The translations under genes were made by a program, and so were the position numbers. This document shows positions 8,747 to 17,220 of a stretch of 64,000 nt of DNA, piece by piece. This stretch comes from Mycobacterium barrassiae (GTDB lineage Bacteria; Actinomycetota; Actinomycetes; Mycobacteriales; Mycobacteriaceae), in contig NZ_JACKUK010000044.1 of the NCBI RefSeq assembly GCF_025822765.1, positions 1,985 through 65,984 on the forward strand. Reading direction: 5' to 3'. Numbering within the stretch: position 1 is the stretch's first letter; every line of letters starts with the position of its first letter. The notes beneath the pieces are model-generated. The model was not told the origin of the DNA. It worked only from the letters and a program-made list of their open reading frames with translations, and did no database searches.

Positions 8747-8955
8747 TGCGCGTGCTGGTAGGTGGCGCGACGAGCGTGCCCGGAATCCCGCTGCTGCGGG
8801 AGTTGACTTCGCGCGGCCACGAGGTGATCGGCGTGACCCGCTCACCGTCGAAGACGCCGCAGATCGCGTCGGCGACGGCGTTCGGGACAACCTGGCTGCC
8901 GTTGACCAACGCCAAGGCGAAGGCCGAACTCGGCTGGACCCCTATTCCCCGGTGA
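8746..8955 (+). pseudogene. Remnant of an NAD-dependent epimerase gene (internal deletion)
   Basis: The 69-residue frame joins two separate parts of an extended-SDR epimerase. Residues 1-36 are the N-terminal Rossmann strand and helix (MRVLVGGATSVPGIPLLREL, GHEVIGVTRSPSK). Residues 50-69 resemble the C-terminal end (NAKAKAELGWTP). Roughly 230 residues between them are missing without loss of frame, and the end runs into echA21. The normal GxxGxxG is also degraded (GATSVPG). Translation is coupled to the gene before, but the product cannot form an active enzyme. Confidence 0.75.
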
Positions 8956-9775
8956 AGTTCGGCGACCGCTTCTCGAACGTCGCCTTGAGCCCTTCCGCCA
9001 GATCCTTGGACGGCAGGAATGCCGAGTTCCAGGCCGCCACGTAGCGCAGGCTCTCGGAGACCCTGGCGACGCGCTGCTGATCGAGGACATCCTTGACACC
9101 GCTGACGACCAGTGGCGGGTTGGCCGCGATCTCGGCTGCCGTCGCGTGGGCGGCCGCCAGCGACGCTTCTGCGTCGTCGAACACGTCGTTGACGAGTCCG
9201 ATCTTCTCGGCCCGAGCCGCGTCGATGTCCTTACCCGTCAGCGCCAGCTCGCGCATGTGCCCGTCAGACAGGATCAGCGGCAACCGCGCCAGGCTGCCGA
9301 CGTCGGCGACGATCGCGAGCTTGACCTCGCGCACCGAGAACTTGGCGTCGGCGCTGGCGTAGCGGATGTCGACGGCGGAGATCAGGTCGACGCCGCCGCC
9401 GATGCACCAACCGTGTACGGAGGCGATGGTGGGTGTGCGGCAGTCGGCGACAGCGTTGATGGCGCCCTGCATCCGCAGGATCGTCTTGTGGAACTCGGAC
9501 CGCGGACGAGCGGTGGCGCCTTCGGCGAGCACGTCCGACAGGGTGCCGCCCATCGCCAGCAGATCAAGCCCGTAGCTGAAGTTCTTGCCCGAACCGGTCA
9601 GCACGATCGCCCGCACCTCGCGGTCGGCGTCGAGCTCGGCGAACACCTCGGGCATCTCGGCCCAGAAGTCCGGACCCATCGCGTTGCCCTTGCCCGGCCC
9701 GATCAGCGTCACCTGCGCGACGTTGTCTTTGACCTCGACGGTGACGGATTCGTATGCCCCAAGCTTCTCGCCCAT
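8942..9775 (-). CDS. echA21: Enoyl-CoA hydratase/isomerase EchA21
   Basis: Crotonase-fold enzyme of 277 residues, counterpart of Rv3774. The oxyanion-hole segments are GSGKNFSYGLDLLAMGG (about residue 60) and VHGWCIGGGVDLISAVDIRY (about 115). An acidic residue in FSVREVKLAIVADVGSLARL fits the hydratase/isomerase position. It should act on unsaturated acyl-CoA, substrate unknown. The 3' end overlaps the epimerase remnant by 14 bases. Confidence 0.88.
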   Translation of the reverse strand: MGEKLGAYESVTVEVKDNVAQVTLIGPGKGNAMGPDFWAEMPEVFAELDADREVRAIVLTGSGKNFSYGLDLLAMGGTLSDVLAEGATARPRSEFHKTILRMQGAINAVADCRTPTIASVHGWCIGGGVDLISAVDIRYASADAKFSVREVKLAIVADVGSLARLPLILSDGHMRELALTGKDIDAARAEKIGLVNDVFDDAEASLAAAHATAAEIAANPPLVVSGVKDVLDQQRVARVSESLRYVAAWNSAFLPSKDLAEGLKATFEKRSPNFTGE

Positions 9776-9793
9776 GGGCAGAAGGCTAACGAC

Positions 9794-10231
9794 TCACGGC
9801 GGCGAGCCGGACACCACCTCGCTGACCGTCATATCCGGCATGAACTGGCACATGGCGCCGGCCATGAGGATGGCCGTCAGCTCGGCCGTCTGGTCGGTCA
9901 CGCCTTCTTTGCCGAGGATGGCGCGGATCACGGCCTTCTGGGTGGCCTCGTCGAGATCGGTGTACTCCTCGCACGTCATTGTCTGCGCATTCGGCGGCGC
10001 GGGAACATCCGGGACGTCATCGCCGCCGAACCCTGGCAGACCGGGGATATCGGGGATCTCGAAACCCGGTAGGCCCGGAATGGTCGGCTGCGCCGTCGCC
10101 GTCGGCGGCGACGTCAAATCGGGGCCGGGTTCGGTCGTCATGGCGACGTTGCCCTCGGTGGTGCGCTGGCACCCCGTCGCGAGGCCGATCACGATCAGTG
10201 CCGCGGCCCCCACCCGCACGTGCGTCTTCAT
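9794..10231 (-). CDS. Putative lipoprotein with Pro/Gly-rich linker and small Cys-paired domain
   Basis: 145 residues. The signal peptide ends in a lipobox, LIVIGLATGCQ, so Cys21 is probably lipidated. Residues 30-75 are a Pro-rich linker with repeated PGLPGF/IPDIP units. The C-terminal 60 residues carry two Cys (TCEEYTDLDEATQKAV and GAMCQFMPDMT), a layout reminiscent of HdeA-type acid chaperones, though I am unsure of that. ATG 10231 was chosen because the signal peptide begins there; the frame continues upstream only as antisense to the next gene. It follows echA21's start by 18 bases. Confidence 0.7.
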   Translation of the reverse strand: MKTHVRVGAAALIVIGLATGCQRTTEGNVAMTTEPGPDLTSPPTATAQPTIPGLPGFEIPDIPGLPGFGGDDVPDVPAPPNAQTMTCEEYTDLDEATQKAVIRAILGKEGVTDQTAELTAILMAGAMCQFMPDMTVSEVVSGSPP

Positions 10232-10348
10232 CTGGGCAACGATAGGCGCAAGCGCGACGTAGCGTGGCAGCATGACCACCCGAAGACGAGCGCGAGTGAG
10301 GATCGCAGGGAGGAACGAGCGAGGACCGGAACGAGCGGGAGGCGAGCC

Positions 10349-10930
10349 ATGACCGACGACCTGCGCCCCGGACCCGATTCGCCGCCGACGGACGAACTGC
10401 AGGCCGCCGAAGCCACCTTCGCCGTGCTGGGTCATGTCCTGCACGGAATCGCCGACGACGACCTCGACAAGCAGACGCCGTGTCGCGATTTCGATGTGTC
10501 GTCGCTCACCGATCACCTGATGAACTCGATCACCGTAATCGGCGGTGCCGCCGGTGCCGAGTTCCCCGAGCGGGATCGGACGGACTCGGTGGAACGTCAA
10601 GTGGTCCTGGCCGCACGGCCTGCATTGGACGCCTGGAAGCGGCGAGGCCTCGACGGCACCGTGTCGTTCGGGACCAACGAGGTGCCCGCCAAACTGATGG
10701 CCGGCATCCTGTCGCTCGAATTCCTGGTTCACGCTTGGGATTACGCGGCTGCCGTCGGACGTGAGGTGGACGCGCCGGACTCGCTGACGGACTATGTCAT
10801 GGGCCTGGCACGCAACATCATCACCCCACAGGGTCGCGCGAACGCCGGCTTCGACGATCCGATCGAGGTACCCGACGACGCAGGTGCGCTGGATCGCCTG
10901 CTGGCGTTCACCGGCCGCAACCCGGGTTAG
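10349..10930 (+). CDS. TIGR03086-type DinB/maleylpyruvate-isomerase-like protein
   Basis: 193 residues, counterpart of Rv3773c. The N-terminal helical bundle has family motifs LDKQTPCRDFDVSSLTDHLM and a second conserved His in LEFLVHAWDYAAAVG, which together form the usual metal site. Many relatives are mycothiol-dependent enzymes, so a thiol-linked detoxification role is possible but unproven. ATG 10349 follows GGGAGGCGAGCC. It overlaps the convergent hisC2 by 4 bases. Confidence 0.82.
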   Translation: MTDDLRPGPDSPPTDELQAAEATFAVLGHVLHGIADDDLDKQTPCRDFDVSSLTDHLMNSITVIGGAAGAEFPERDRTDSVERQVVLAARPALDAWKRRGLDGTVSFGTNEVPAKLMAGILSLEFLVHAWDYAAAVGREVDAPDSLTDYVMGLARNIITPQGRANAGFDDPIEVPDDAGALDRLLAFTGRNPG

Positions 10931-11973
10931 ATCCAGCCGCGGGCGAATTCGACAAACGCGTCGTTCTCGTGTGGCGCGCCGATGGTGACACGCACCCCGT
11001 CCTCGGCGTACGGCCGCACGATGATCCGGCTGTCGGCCGCGGCCTTGGCGAACTCCTGCGTCCGGCCGGGCAGTGGCAGCCAGACGAAGTTCGCCTGGGA
11101 CGGCGGCACCGTATAGCCGGCGTCGCGCAGGGCATCGGTGACGCGGGTACGTTCGGCCACGACCTCGTCGGTTCGGGCCATCAGTTCGTCGGCGGCCTCC
11201 AGTGAGGCGATGGCCGCGACCTGCGACACCGTGGTCGCGTTGAACGGCACGTAGACCTTGCCCAGTGCCGTGACGATGTCGGGATCGCAGACCGCGTAGC
11301 CGACGCGCAGCCCGGCCAGCCCGTAAGCCTTCGAAAACGTCCGTAGCACAACGACGTTGCGATGATTGCGGACCAGGCCGAGGCTGTCTGGCACGAACCC
11401 GTCGCGGATGTATTCGACGTACGCCTCGTCCAGGACGATCATGATGTGCGACGGCACCGCTTCGACGAAGGCGGCCAGTTTGTCGGGGTCGACGACAGTG
11501 CCGGTCGGGTTGTTCGGGTTGCACACGAAGATCAACCGGGTGCGGTCGGTGATCGCGGCCAGCATCGCGTCGAGGTCGAAGACGTAGTCCGACAGCGGTA
11601 CGTGTACCGGCGTGGCCCCTGCGGTGCGGACCTGCAGCGGGTAGATCTCGAAGCTGCGCCAGCCGTAGAGCACCTCGTCACCGACAGTCGATGTGATCTG
11701 GATCAACTGCTGGGAGAGGCTGACCGATCCACCGCTGACGGAGATGTGCTCGGGCGAGAAGTTGACGTGCTTGGCCAAGGCCTCCCTGAGGTCGACGTAG
11801 CCGTTGTCGGGGTAGCGGTTGATGTGGTCGATGGCCTTCTCGATCGCGGCCCGGACGCTGGGCAGCGGCCCGTGCACCGTCTCGTTACTGGCGATCTTGA
11901 TGGCCCCCGGCACGTTCATACCGGGGGTGTAGGCCGGTAGATCGGCAAGCTCTGGTCGTAGCCGGGCAGTCAC
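10927..11973 (-). CDS. hisC2: Histidinol-phosphate/aromatic aminotransferase HisC2
   Basis: Class-I/II PLP aminotransferase of 348 residues, counterpart of Rv3772. The substrate face includes PGMNVPGAIKIASNE at the start. NPNNPTGTVVD and the PLP lysine in LRTFSKAYGLAGLRVGY are intact. It may transaminate histidinol phosphate or aromatic amino acids (phenylpyruvate). It is isolated from his-operon genes here, which fits the second paralog. GTG start. Confidence 0.88.
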   Translation of the reverse strand: MTARLRPELADLPAYTPGMNVPGAIKIASNETVHGPLPSVRAAIEKAIDHINRYPDNGYVDLREALAKHVNFSPEHISVSGGSVSLSQQLIQITSTVGDEVLYGWRSFEIYPLQVRTAGATPVHVPLSDYVFDLDAMLAAITDRTRLIFVCNPNNPTGTVVDPDKLAAFVEAVPSHIMIVLDEAYVEYIRDGFVPDSLGLVRNHRNVVVLRTFSKAYGLAGLRVGYAVCDPDIVTALGKVYVPFNATTVSQVAAIASLEAADELMARTDEVVAERTRVTDALRDAGYTVPPSQANFVWLPLPGRTQEFAKAAADSRIIVRPYAEDGVRVTIGAPHENDAFVEFARGWI

Positions 11974-12065
11974 CCGCTCAGTTTATGGGTAGCTGGCGTG
12001 CTCCTGATCTGCTTTGCTTCGCGCTATCGGGGCTGTGTACTCTGTCGGATCGGCGGTAAACGTCG

Positions 12066-12157
12066 GGAGGCGTGCCAGAGCGGCCGAATGGGACTCACTG
12101 CTAATGAGTTGCCCGGCTTAAACCGGGCCGGAGGTTCAAATCCTCTCGCCTCCGCCA
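12066..12157 (+). tRNA. tRNA-Ser(GCT)
   Basis: The acceptor GGAGGCG pairs with CGCCTCC, discriminator G, CCA encoded. The loop CTGCTAA gives anticodon GCT. A long variable arm (GCCCGGCTTAAACCGGGC) identifies serine. It is followed 16 bases later by tRNA-Arg, so the two are probably cotranscribed. Confidence 0.95.
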
Positions 12158-12173
12158 ACAACTGAACATGTAT

Positions 12174-12246
12174 GCGCCCGTAGCTCAACGGATAGAGCAT
12201 CTGACTACGGATCAGAAGGTTAGGGGTTCGAATCCCTTCGGGCGCG
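12174..12246 (+). tRNA. tRNA-Arg(ACG)
   Basis: The acceptor GCGCCCG pairs with CGGGCGC, discriminator G; CCA is not encoded. The anticodon loop CTACGGA gives ACG, which is read after A-to-I editing at position 34. TadA, the editing enzyme, is encoded at 26205-26654 in this same window. Confidence 0.95.
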
Positions 12247-12290
12247 CTCACACTTGGAACACTCGCCGGCCTGGTCGCTAGATTGAGGTC

Positions 12291-12794
12291 GTGCGGCTTC
12301 TGCTCATCGCCGATACTCACGTTCCCAAGCGCGCCCGTGACCTTCCCGCCCGCGTCTGGGACGAGGTCGCATCGGCCGATGTGGTGATCCACGCCGGGGA
12401 CTGGGTCGAGCCGCAGCTGCTCGACACCCTCGAGGCGCGCGCGAAGCGGCTGATCGCGTGCTGGGGGAACAACGACGGCGCCCAGTTACGCTGCCGCCTC
12501 CCCGAGAGGGCCGATGCCACGCTCGGCGGTCTCCGGTTCACGGTGACGCATGAGACCGGAGCGGCGTCCGGTCGTGAGGCCAGGATGGCCAGGATGTACC
12601 CCGACACCGACGTGCTGGTGTTCGGCCACAGCCACATCCCATGGGACACCTGCGCGAAAACCGGTCTGCGACTGCTCAATCCAGGCTCCCCGACGGATCG
12701 GCGACGCCAGGAGTTCTGCACGTACATGACCGCGACCGTGCATGACGGCGAGCTGTCTGACGTCGAGCTGCACCGCCTGGAGCGCCATGCGTGA
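12291..12794 (+). CDS. YfcE-type metallophosphoesterase
   Basis: Calcineurin-like phosphoesterase of 167 residues. All metal motifs of the small YfcE/MJ0936 group are visible: ADTHVP (residues 7-12), HAGDW (about 35), WGNND (about 60), THE (about 85) and GHSH (about 110). It should hydrolyse phosphodiesters; the substrate is unknown. GTG start 44 bases after tRNA-Arg. It overlaps the next gene by 8 bases, so the two are coupled. Confidence 0.88.
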   Translation: MRLLLIADTHVPKRARDLPARVWDEVASADVVIHAGDWVEPQLLDTLEARAKRLIACWGNNDGAQLRCRLPERADATLGGLRFTVTHETGAASGREARMARMYPDTDVLVFGHSHIPWDTCAKTGLRLLNPGSPTDRRRQEFCTYMTATVHDGELSDVELHRLERHA

Positions 12795-13200
12795 CCGGCC
12801 CGCCCGCGTCGTCGACGTGCACCAGATCGCCGCCGCGATGCCACACGCCACCCGTATCGAGGGCCCCAAGGGCAACCCCATCTATCAGGTGGGCGGCAAG
12901 TCATTCGTTTTCTTCCGCACGCCACAGCCCGATGCCGAAGATCCCGAGACCGGTGAGCGCTATACCGACGTGATCATGATCTGGGTCGAGTCCGAGGCCG
13001 ACAAGCTGGCGCTCATCCAGGATCCCAACTCGCCGTTCTTCACCACAGAGCGCTTCGAGGGACACCCGTCCGTGCTGGTGCGCGCCAGCCGATTGTCGGA
13101 GATCGGCAAGGTCGAGCTCACCGAGCTGATTCAGGATGCCTGGCTGTCGAGGGCATCGAAGCGGCGAGCCGAACGGTGGTTGGCCGAGCAGGAGGGCTGA
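12787..13200 (+). CDS. MmcQ/YjbR-family protein
   Basis: 137 residues with the double-wing YjbR-type pattern: PHATRIEGPKGNPIYQVGGK near the N-terminus, HPSVLVRASRL in the middle and ELIQDAWLSRASKRRAERWL at the end. Relatives are called DNA-binding by structure only. It overlaps the phosphoesterase gene by 8 bases. The function is unknown. Confidence 0.75.
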   Translation: MRDRPARVVDVHQIAAAMPHATRIEGPKGNPIYQVGGKSFVFFRTPQPDAEDPETGERYTDVIMIWVESEADKLALIQDPNSPFFTTERFEGHPSVLVRASRLSEIGKVELTELIQDAWLSRASKRRAERWLAEQEG

Positions 13201-13261
13201 GTTGCCCCGGCGGTGACGCGGTGCGCGTTAATCTGCGGATCTGAAGCGGGAAGAGGCAGCC

Positions 13262-14107
13262 ATGGCACGAGCGTCCAGACCGAACGGGAAGATCAACGGA
13301 AAAGTCGTCGCGATCACCGGCGGAGCGCGGGGTATCGGCCTCGCGACCGCGAAGACCCTGCACCGACTCGGCGCCAAGGTCGCCATCGGCGATGTCGACG
13401 AAGCCGCGGTCAAGGACGCCGGGTCGGAGTTCGACTTCGGGTTCTACGCGCGCCTCGACGTGACCGACCGGCAGTCCTTCACCACCTTCCTCGACGATGT
13501 CGAGCGTGAGCTGGGCCCGGTCGACGTCCTGGTCAACAATGCCGGCATCTGCCCGACCGGACGCTTCCTCGACGAACCCGACGAGGTCACCGAGCGGACG
13601 CTGGCGATCAACGTCACCGGTGTCATCCTCGGCACCAAGCTGGCGGCTCAACGAATGGTCAAGCGCGGCAAGGGACACATCATCAACATCGCCTCGCTCG
13701 CCGGGCTGAACGGGGTACCCGGCATCGCGACCTATTGCGCGACGAAGCACGCCGTGCTCGGGTACACCGACACCGCACGAATGGAGCTGCGCGGCACCGG
13801 TGTGCACGCCTCCGCCGTCCTGCCGACACTGACGAACACGGGGATGATCGACGGGGTAGCCAGCATGCCCGGCATGCGTAACGCCGAACCCGAGGACATC
13901 GCGGCCGGCGTCGTCAGCCTCATCGAGAAGCCGAAGCCGCGGATGATCGTCACGCGCCAGGCCGCGGTAATGATGGCGATCACCAAGCGGTTGCCACTGC
14001 GTGTCGGCGAAGCGGTCACCCGCGCGCTGAACGCAGACCGCATCTTCGCCGACGCCATCGACAAACCGGAACGTCGCGAGTACGAAGATCGCGCCCGCCA
14101 CTCCTGA
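13262..14107 (+). CDS. Short-chain dehydrogenase/reductase
   Basis: Classical SDR of 281 residues. Cofactor motif TGGARGIGLATAK (about residue 20), NNAG (about 93), catalytic Ser in INIASLAGLNG and Y-x-x-x-K in YCATKHAVLGY. Asp after the second strand (IGDVDEA) favours NAD. A 50-residue C-terminal tail with basic and amphipathic character (MMAITKRLPLRVGEAVTRAL) could contact membrane. It precedes the alkyl sulfatase gene by 20 bases. The substrate is unknown. Confidence 0.85.
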   Translation: MARASRPNGKINGKVVAITGGARGIGLATAKTLHRLGAKVAIGDVDEAAVKDAGSEFDFGFYARLDVTDRQSFTTFLDDVERELGPVDVLVNNAGICPTGRFLDEPDEVTERTLAINVTGVILGTKLAAQRMVKRGKGHIINIASLAGLNGVPGIATYCATKHAVLGYTDTARMELRGTGVHASAVLPTLTNTGMIDGVASMPGMRNAEPEDIAAGVVSLIEKPKPRMIVTRQAAVMMAITKRLPLRVGEAVTRALNADRIFADAIDKPERREYEDRARHS

Positions 14108-14127
14108 CGGATGAATACTGTGGCCGC

Positions 14128-16005
14128 ATGGATCAGAAGGCACCGACCGCGGTCATTGAGTCCGCGAACCGCGAGCACCTGAGCACCCTGCCGTTCGACG
14201 ACACCGCCGACTTCGAGGCGGCCGATCGCGGATTCATCGCCGCCCTCGAACCGTGTGTCGTCAAGGCAGCCGACGGAAGAGTGGTGTGGGACAACGACGT
14301 CTACGCGTTCCTCGACGGCGACGCGCCGGCGACGGTGCATCCCAGCCTGTGGCGGCAGAGCCAGCTGTGCGCCAAGCAGGGCCTGTACGAGGTGGTCGAA
14401 GGCATCTATCAGGTGCGCGGACTCGACCTGTCCAACATCACGTTCATCGAGGGCGACACCGGGATCATCGTCATCGACCCGTTGATCTCCACCGAGACAG
14501 CCGCGGCGGCGCTGGCGCTGTACCGCGCCCACCGCGGCGACCGCCAGGTGGTCGCCGTCATTTACACCCACAGCCACGTCGATCACTTCGGCGGCGTGCT
14601 CGGAGTGACGACCCAGGCCGACGTCGACGCCGGAAAGGTCGTCGTGATCGCGCCCGAGCACTTCACCGAACATGCCGTGCAGGAAAACGTCTACGCCGGT
14701 ACCGCAATGGCACGACGCGCCTCCTATATGTACGGCGCGGCATTGTCCAGGGGTCCCGCGGGACAGGTGGGCTGCGGCCTGGGACAGGTCGGGTCGACCG
14801 GCGAGGTGGCGCTGATCGTGCCGACGCTCGACATCCGCGAGACCGGTGAGAAGCACACCATCGACGGCGTCGAGATCGAGTTCCAGATGGCGCCTGGCAC
14901 CGAGGCGCCCGCCGAAATGCACTTCTATTTCCCTGCATTCCGTGCGCTGTGCATGGCCGAGAACGCCACGCACAACCTGCACAACCTGCTGACGCTGCGC
15001 GGGGCGCTGGTACGCGATCCCCACGGCTGGGCCGGCTACCTCACCGAGGCGATCGACACGTTCGCCGACCGCACCGACGTCGTCTTCGCCTCCCATCACT
15101 GGCCGACATGGGGAAGGGAGCGGATCGTCGAATTCCTTTCCCTGCAACGTGATCTGTATGCCTACCTGCACGACCAGACGCTGCGGCTGCTGAACCAGGG
15201 CTTCACCGGGATCGAGATCGCCGAGACCTTTCAGATGCCGCCCGCACTGCACAAGGCGTGGCATACGCACGGCTATTACGGTTCGGTGAGCCATAACGTC
15301 AAGGCGGTATATCAGCGCTACATGGGTTGGTTCGACGGCAACCCGGGCCGGCTGTGGCAGCATCCCCCCGAGGCGATCGGACCACGTTACGTCGAAGCGA
15401 TGGGCGGGATCGACAACGTCGTCGCGATCGCCCGCACAGCGTTCGACGACGGTGATTTCCGCTGGGCGGCAACGCTCCTCGACCACGCCATCTTCACTGA
15501 TCAGAACCACTCGGCGGCACGCGAACTGTACGCGGACACACTGCAGCAGCTTGCGTACGGCGCCGAGAATGCGGTGTGGCGCAACTTCTTCCTCGCCGGG
15601 GCCACGGAACTGCGGGAAGGGAACTTCGGTACGCCCACCCAGGTCGCGTCCCCGTCGATACTGGGCCAGCTGACGGCCGAGCAGATGTTCGACACTTTCG
15701 CCATCAACGTGAACGGACCCAGGGCGTGGGACCTCGACATCGCCGTCGACATCACCTTCCTCGACATCGACACCAACTACCGGCTGACGCTGCGCAACGG
15801 GGTGCTGGTGTACCGCAAAGTGTCCGCCGACGCTGCCACCGCGCAGGCCACCGTGAAACTGGCGAGCAAGATGCGGCTGCTGGCATTCGCGGCGGGCGAC
15901 GCGGATTCGCCGGGGTTGGAGATCAGCGGTGACGCGAATGCGTTGCCGTCGCTGCTCGCGGTGGTGGACCGGCCCGATCCGAATTTCAACATCGTCACGC
16001 CGTAG
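14128..16005 (+). CDS. Alkyl sulfatase (SdsA/BDS1-like, metallo-beta-lactamase fold)
   Basis: 625 residues, counterpart of Rv3762c. The zinc motif THSHVDHFGG is at residues 147-156; further ligands lie in ENATHNLHN and the HHWP segment. The middle part is the helical dimerisation domain, and the C-terminal 120 residues are the SCP2-like domain seen in SdsA1. It should cleave primary or secondary alkyl sulfates to alcohol and sulfate. No signal peptide is visible, so a cytosolic location is likely. It may share a transcript with the SDR 20 bases upstream, which could oxidise the released alcohol (inference). Confidence 0.88.
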   Translation: MDQKAPTAVIESANREHLSTLPFDDTADFEAADRGFIAALEPCVVKAADGRVVWDNDVYAFLDGDAPATVHPSLWRQSQLCAKQGLYEVVEGIYQVRGLDLSNITFIEGDTGIIVIDPLISTETAAAALALYRAHRGDRQVVAVIYTHSHVDHFGGVLGVTTQADVDAGKVVVIAPEHFTEHAVQENVYAGTAMARRASYMYGAALSRGPAGQVGCGLGQVGSTGEVALIVPTLDIRETGEKHTIDGVEIEFQMAPGTEAPAEMHFYFPAFRALCMAENATHNLHNLLTLRGALVRDPHGWAGYLTEAIDTFADRTDVVFASHHWPTWGRERIVEFLSLQRDLYAYLHDQTLRLLNQGFTGIEIAETFQMPPALHKAWHTHGYYGSVSHNVKAVYQRYMGWFDGNPGRLWQHPPEAIGPRYVEAMGGIDNVVAIARTAFDDGDFRWAATLLDHAIFTDQNHSAARELYADTLQQLAYGAENAVWRNFFLAGATELREGNFGTPTQVASPSILGQLTAEQMFDTFAINVNGPRAWDLDIAVDITFLDIDTNYRLTLRNGVLVYRKVSADAATAQATVKLASKMRLLAFAAGDADSPGLEISGDANALPSLLAVVDRPDPNFNIVTP

Positions 16006-16083
16006 CGCGCCTGTGAGGACGAATTAGCGTCCACGCAACTCGCGGAAAACGACGGTGCAACGCCGGTGCGCTGTACTTGCTTC

Positions 16084-16446
16084 ATGCCAACCGTTTTCGA
16101 TCAGGTAGGTGGATACGAGGGGTTGGAAGTCGTCGTAGCCGACTTTTATGACCGCGTACTCACCGACGCCGAACTCGCCCACTTCTTCACCGGCACCAAC
16201 ATGCCCAGACTCAAGGGCAAGCAGGTCGAGTTCTTCGCCGCCGCGCTCGGCGGGCCCGAACCATACACCGGCGCCCCGATGCGCCAGGTGCACCAGGGCC
16301 GCGGCATCACGATGCACCACTTCAACCTGGTGGCCGGGCATCTGAGCGCCAGCCTCATCGCCGCGGGCGTTCCTGACGAGATCGTCCAGCAGATCATTGC
16401 CGCGATCGCACCACTCAGTGCGGATATCGCAACGGCGGTCGCGTAA
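16084..16446 (+). CDS. glbN: Group I truncated haemoglobin (trHbN)
   Basis: 120 residues. B-helix Tyr in [10 protein letters not shown] (Tyr B10), the FF pair in LAHFFTG, and the proximal His in [11 protein letters not shown] fit 2-on-2 globins of group I. The likely role is nitric oxide dioxygenation with NAD-linked reduction. ATG 16084 starts the conserved globin; an in-frame ATG at 16066 would add six residues (MRCTCF). It ends one base before the convergent SDR. Confidence 0.88.
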   Translation: MPTVFDQVGGYEGLEVVVADFYDRVLTDAELAHFFTGTNMPRLKGKQVEFFAAALGGPEPYTGAPMRQVHQGRGITMHHFNLVAGHLSASLIAAGVPDEIVQQIIAAIAPLSADIATAVA

Positions 16447-17220
16447 CTACGGAATCCCGCCGTCGACCCGCAGGATCGAACCGCTGGTGTAGCTCGAGGC
16501 GTCCGACGCGAGAAACAGTGCGGCGCCGATGATTTCGGGAGGCTGGCCGAGACGTTTGAGCGCGAATGCCTGCGCGCCCTTCTCGAAGGCGGGGATGTCC
16601 CACGCCTTGCTGATATCGGTGAGGAACGGTCCGGGCATCAGCGTGTTGACGCGCACAGTCGGGCCGTAGGCCAGGGCAAGACCCTGGGTCAACGCATTCA
16701 GCCCGGCCTTGGCCGCTGCATAGGGCAGCTCATGCGGGCCGGGACGCAGTGATCCTGTCGAGCTGACGTTGATGATCGAGCCGCCCCCGTCGGCGACCAT
16801 CCGCTCACCGACGAGCGCCGAGAGCCGGAACGGGCCCTTCAAGTTGAGGTTCACGACCACGTCGAACAACTTCTCGCTCACCGAGGTCAGCGACTCGTAG
16901 AGCGGTGACATCCCAGCGTTGTTGATGAGAACGTCGACCTTGCCGAAACGCTCGTATGCCGCGTCGACCAGCCCGTCGAGCTCGTCCCAGTGCCCGACAT
17001 GCACCTGGTACGGCAGCGCGGCACGGCCCGTCGCGGCACTGATCTCCTCCGCGGTGGCCACGCACGCGTGGTACTTGCGGCTGGCGATGACGACGTCCGC
17101 ACCGCACTTCGCGGCCGCGAAAGCCATCTCCCTGCCCAGCCCTCGGCTACCGCCGGTGACCAGCACCACCCGGTCGGTCAGGTCGAACAACTCGTCCGCA
17201 TACCCTCGTCCTGAGCTCAC
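16447..17220 (-). CDS. Short-chain dehydrogenase/reductase
   Basis: 257 residues. TGGSRGLGREMAF, NNAG, catalytic Ser in INVSSTGSLRPG and Y-x-x-x-K (YAAAKAG) are present. Basic residues in IASRKYH suggest NADP(H). The C-terminus ends in VDGGIP, as in FabG-like reductases. GTG start overlaps the upstream metallopeptidase gene by 4 bases, so the pair forms an operon. The substrate is unknown. Confidence 0.87.
   Translation of the reverse strand: MSSGRGYADELFDLTDRVVLVTGGSRGLGREMAFAAAKCGADVVIASRKYHACVATAEEISAATGRAALPYQVHVGHWDELDGLVDAAYERFGKVDVLINNAGMSPLYESLTSVSEKLFDVVVNLNLKGPFRLSALVGERMVADGGGSIINVSSTGSLRPGPHELPYAAAKAGLNALTQGLALAYGPTVRVNTLMPGPFLTDISKAWDIPAFEKGAQAFALKRLGQPPEIIGAALFLASDASSYTSGSILRVDGGIP

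Noticed and set aside
12024-12392. Minus-strand ORF across tRNA-Ser(GCT) and tRNA-Arg(ACG)
   Set aside because: It is the antisense reading of two tRNA genes plus the start of the phosphoesterase gene; the peptide pattern (IRTPNLLIRSQMLYPLSYGR) is a known false product of tRNA antisense.
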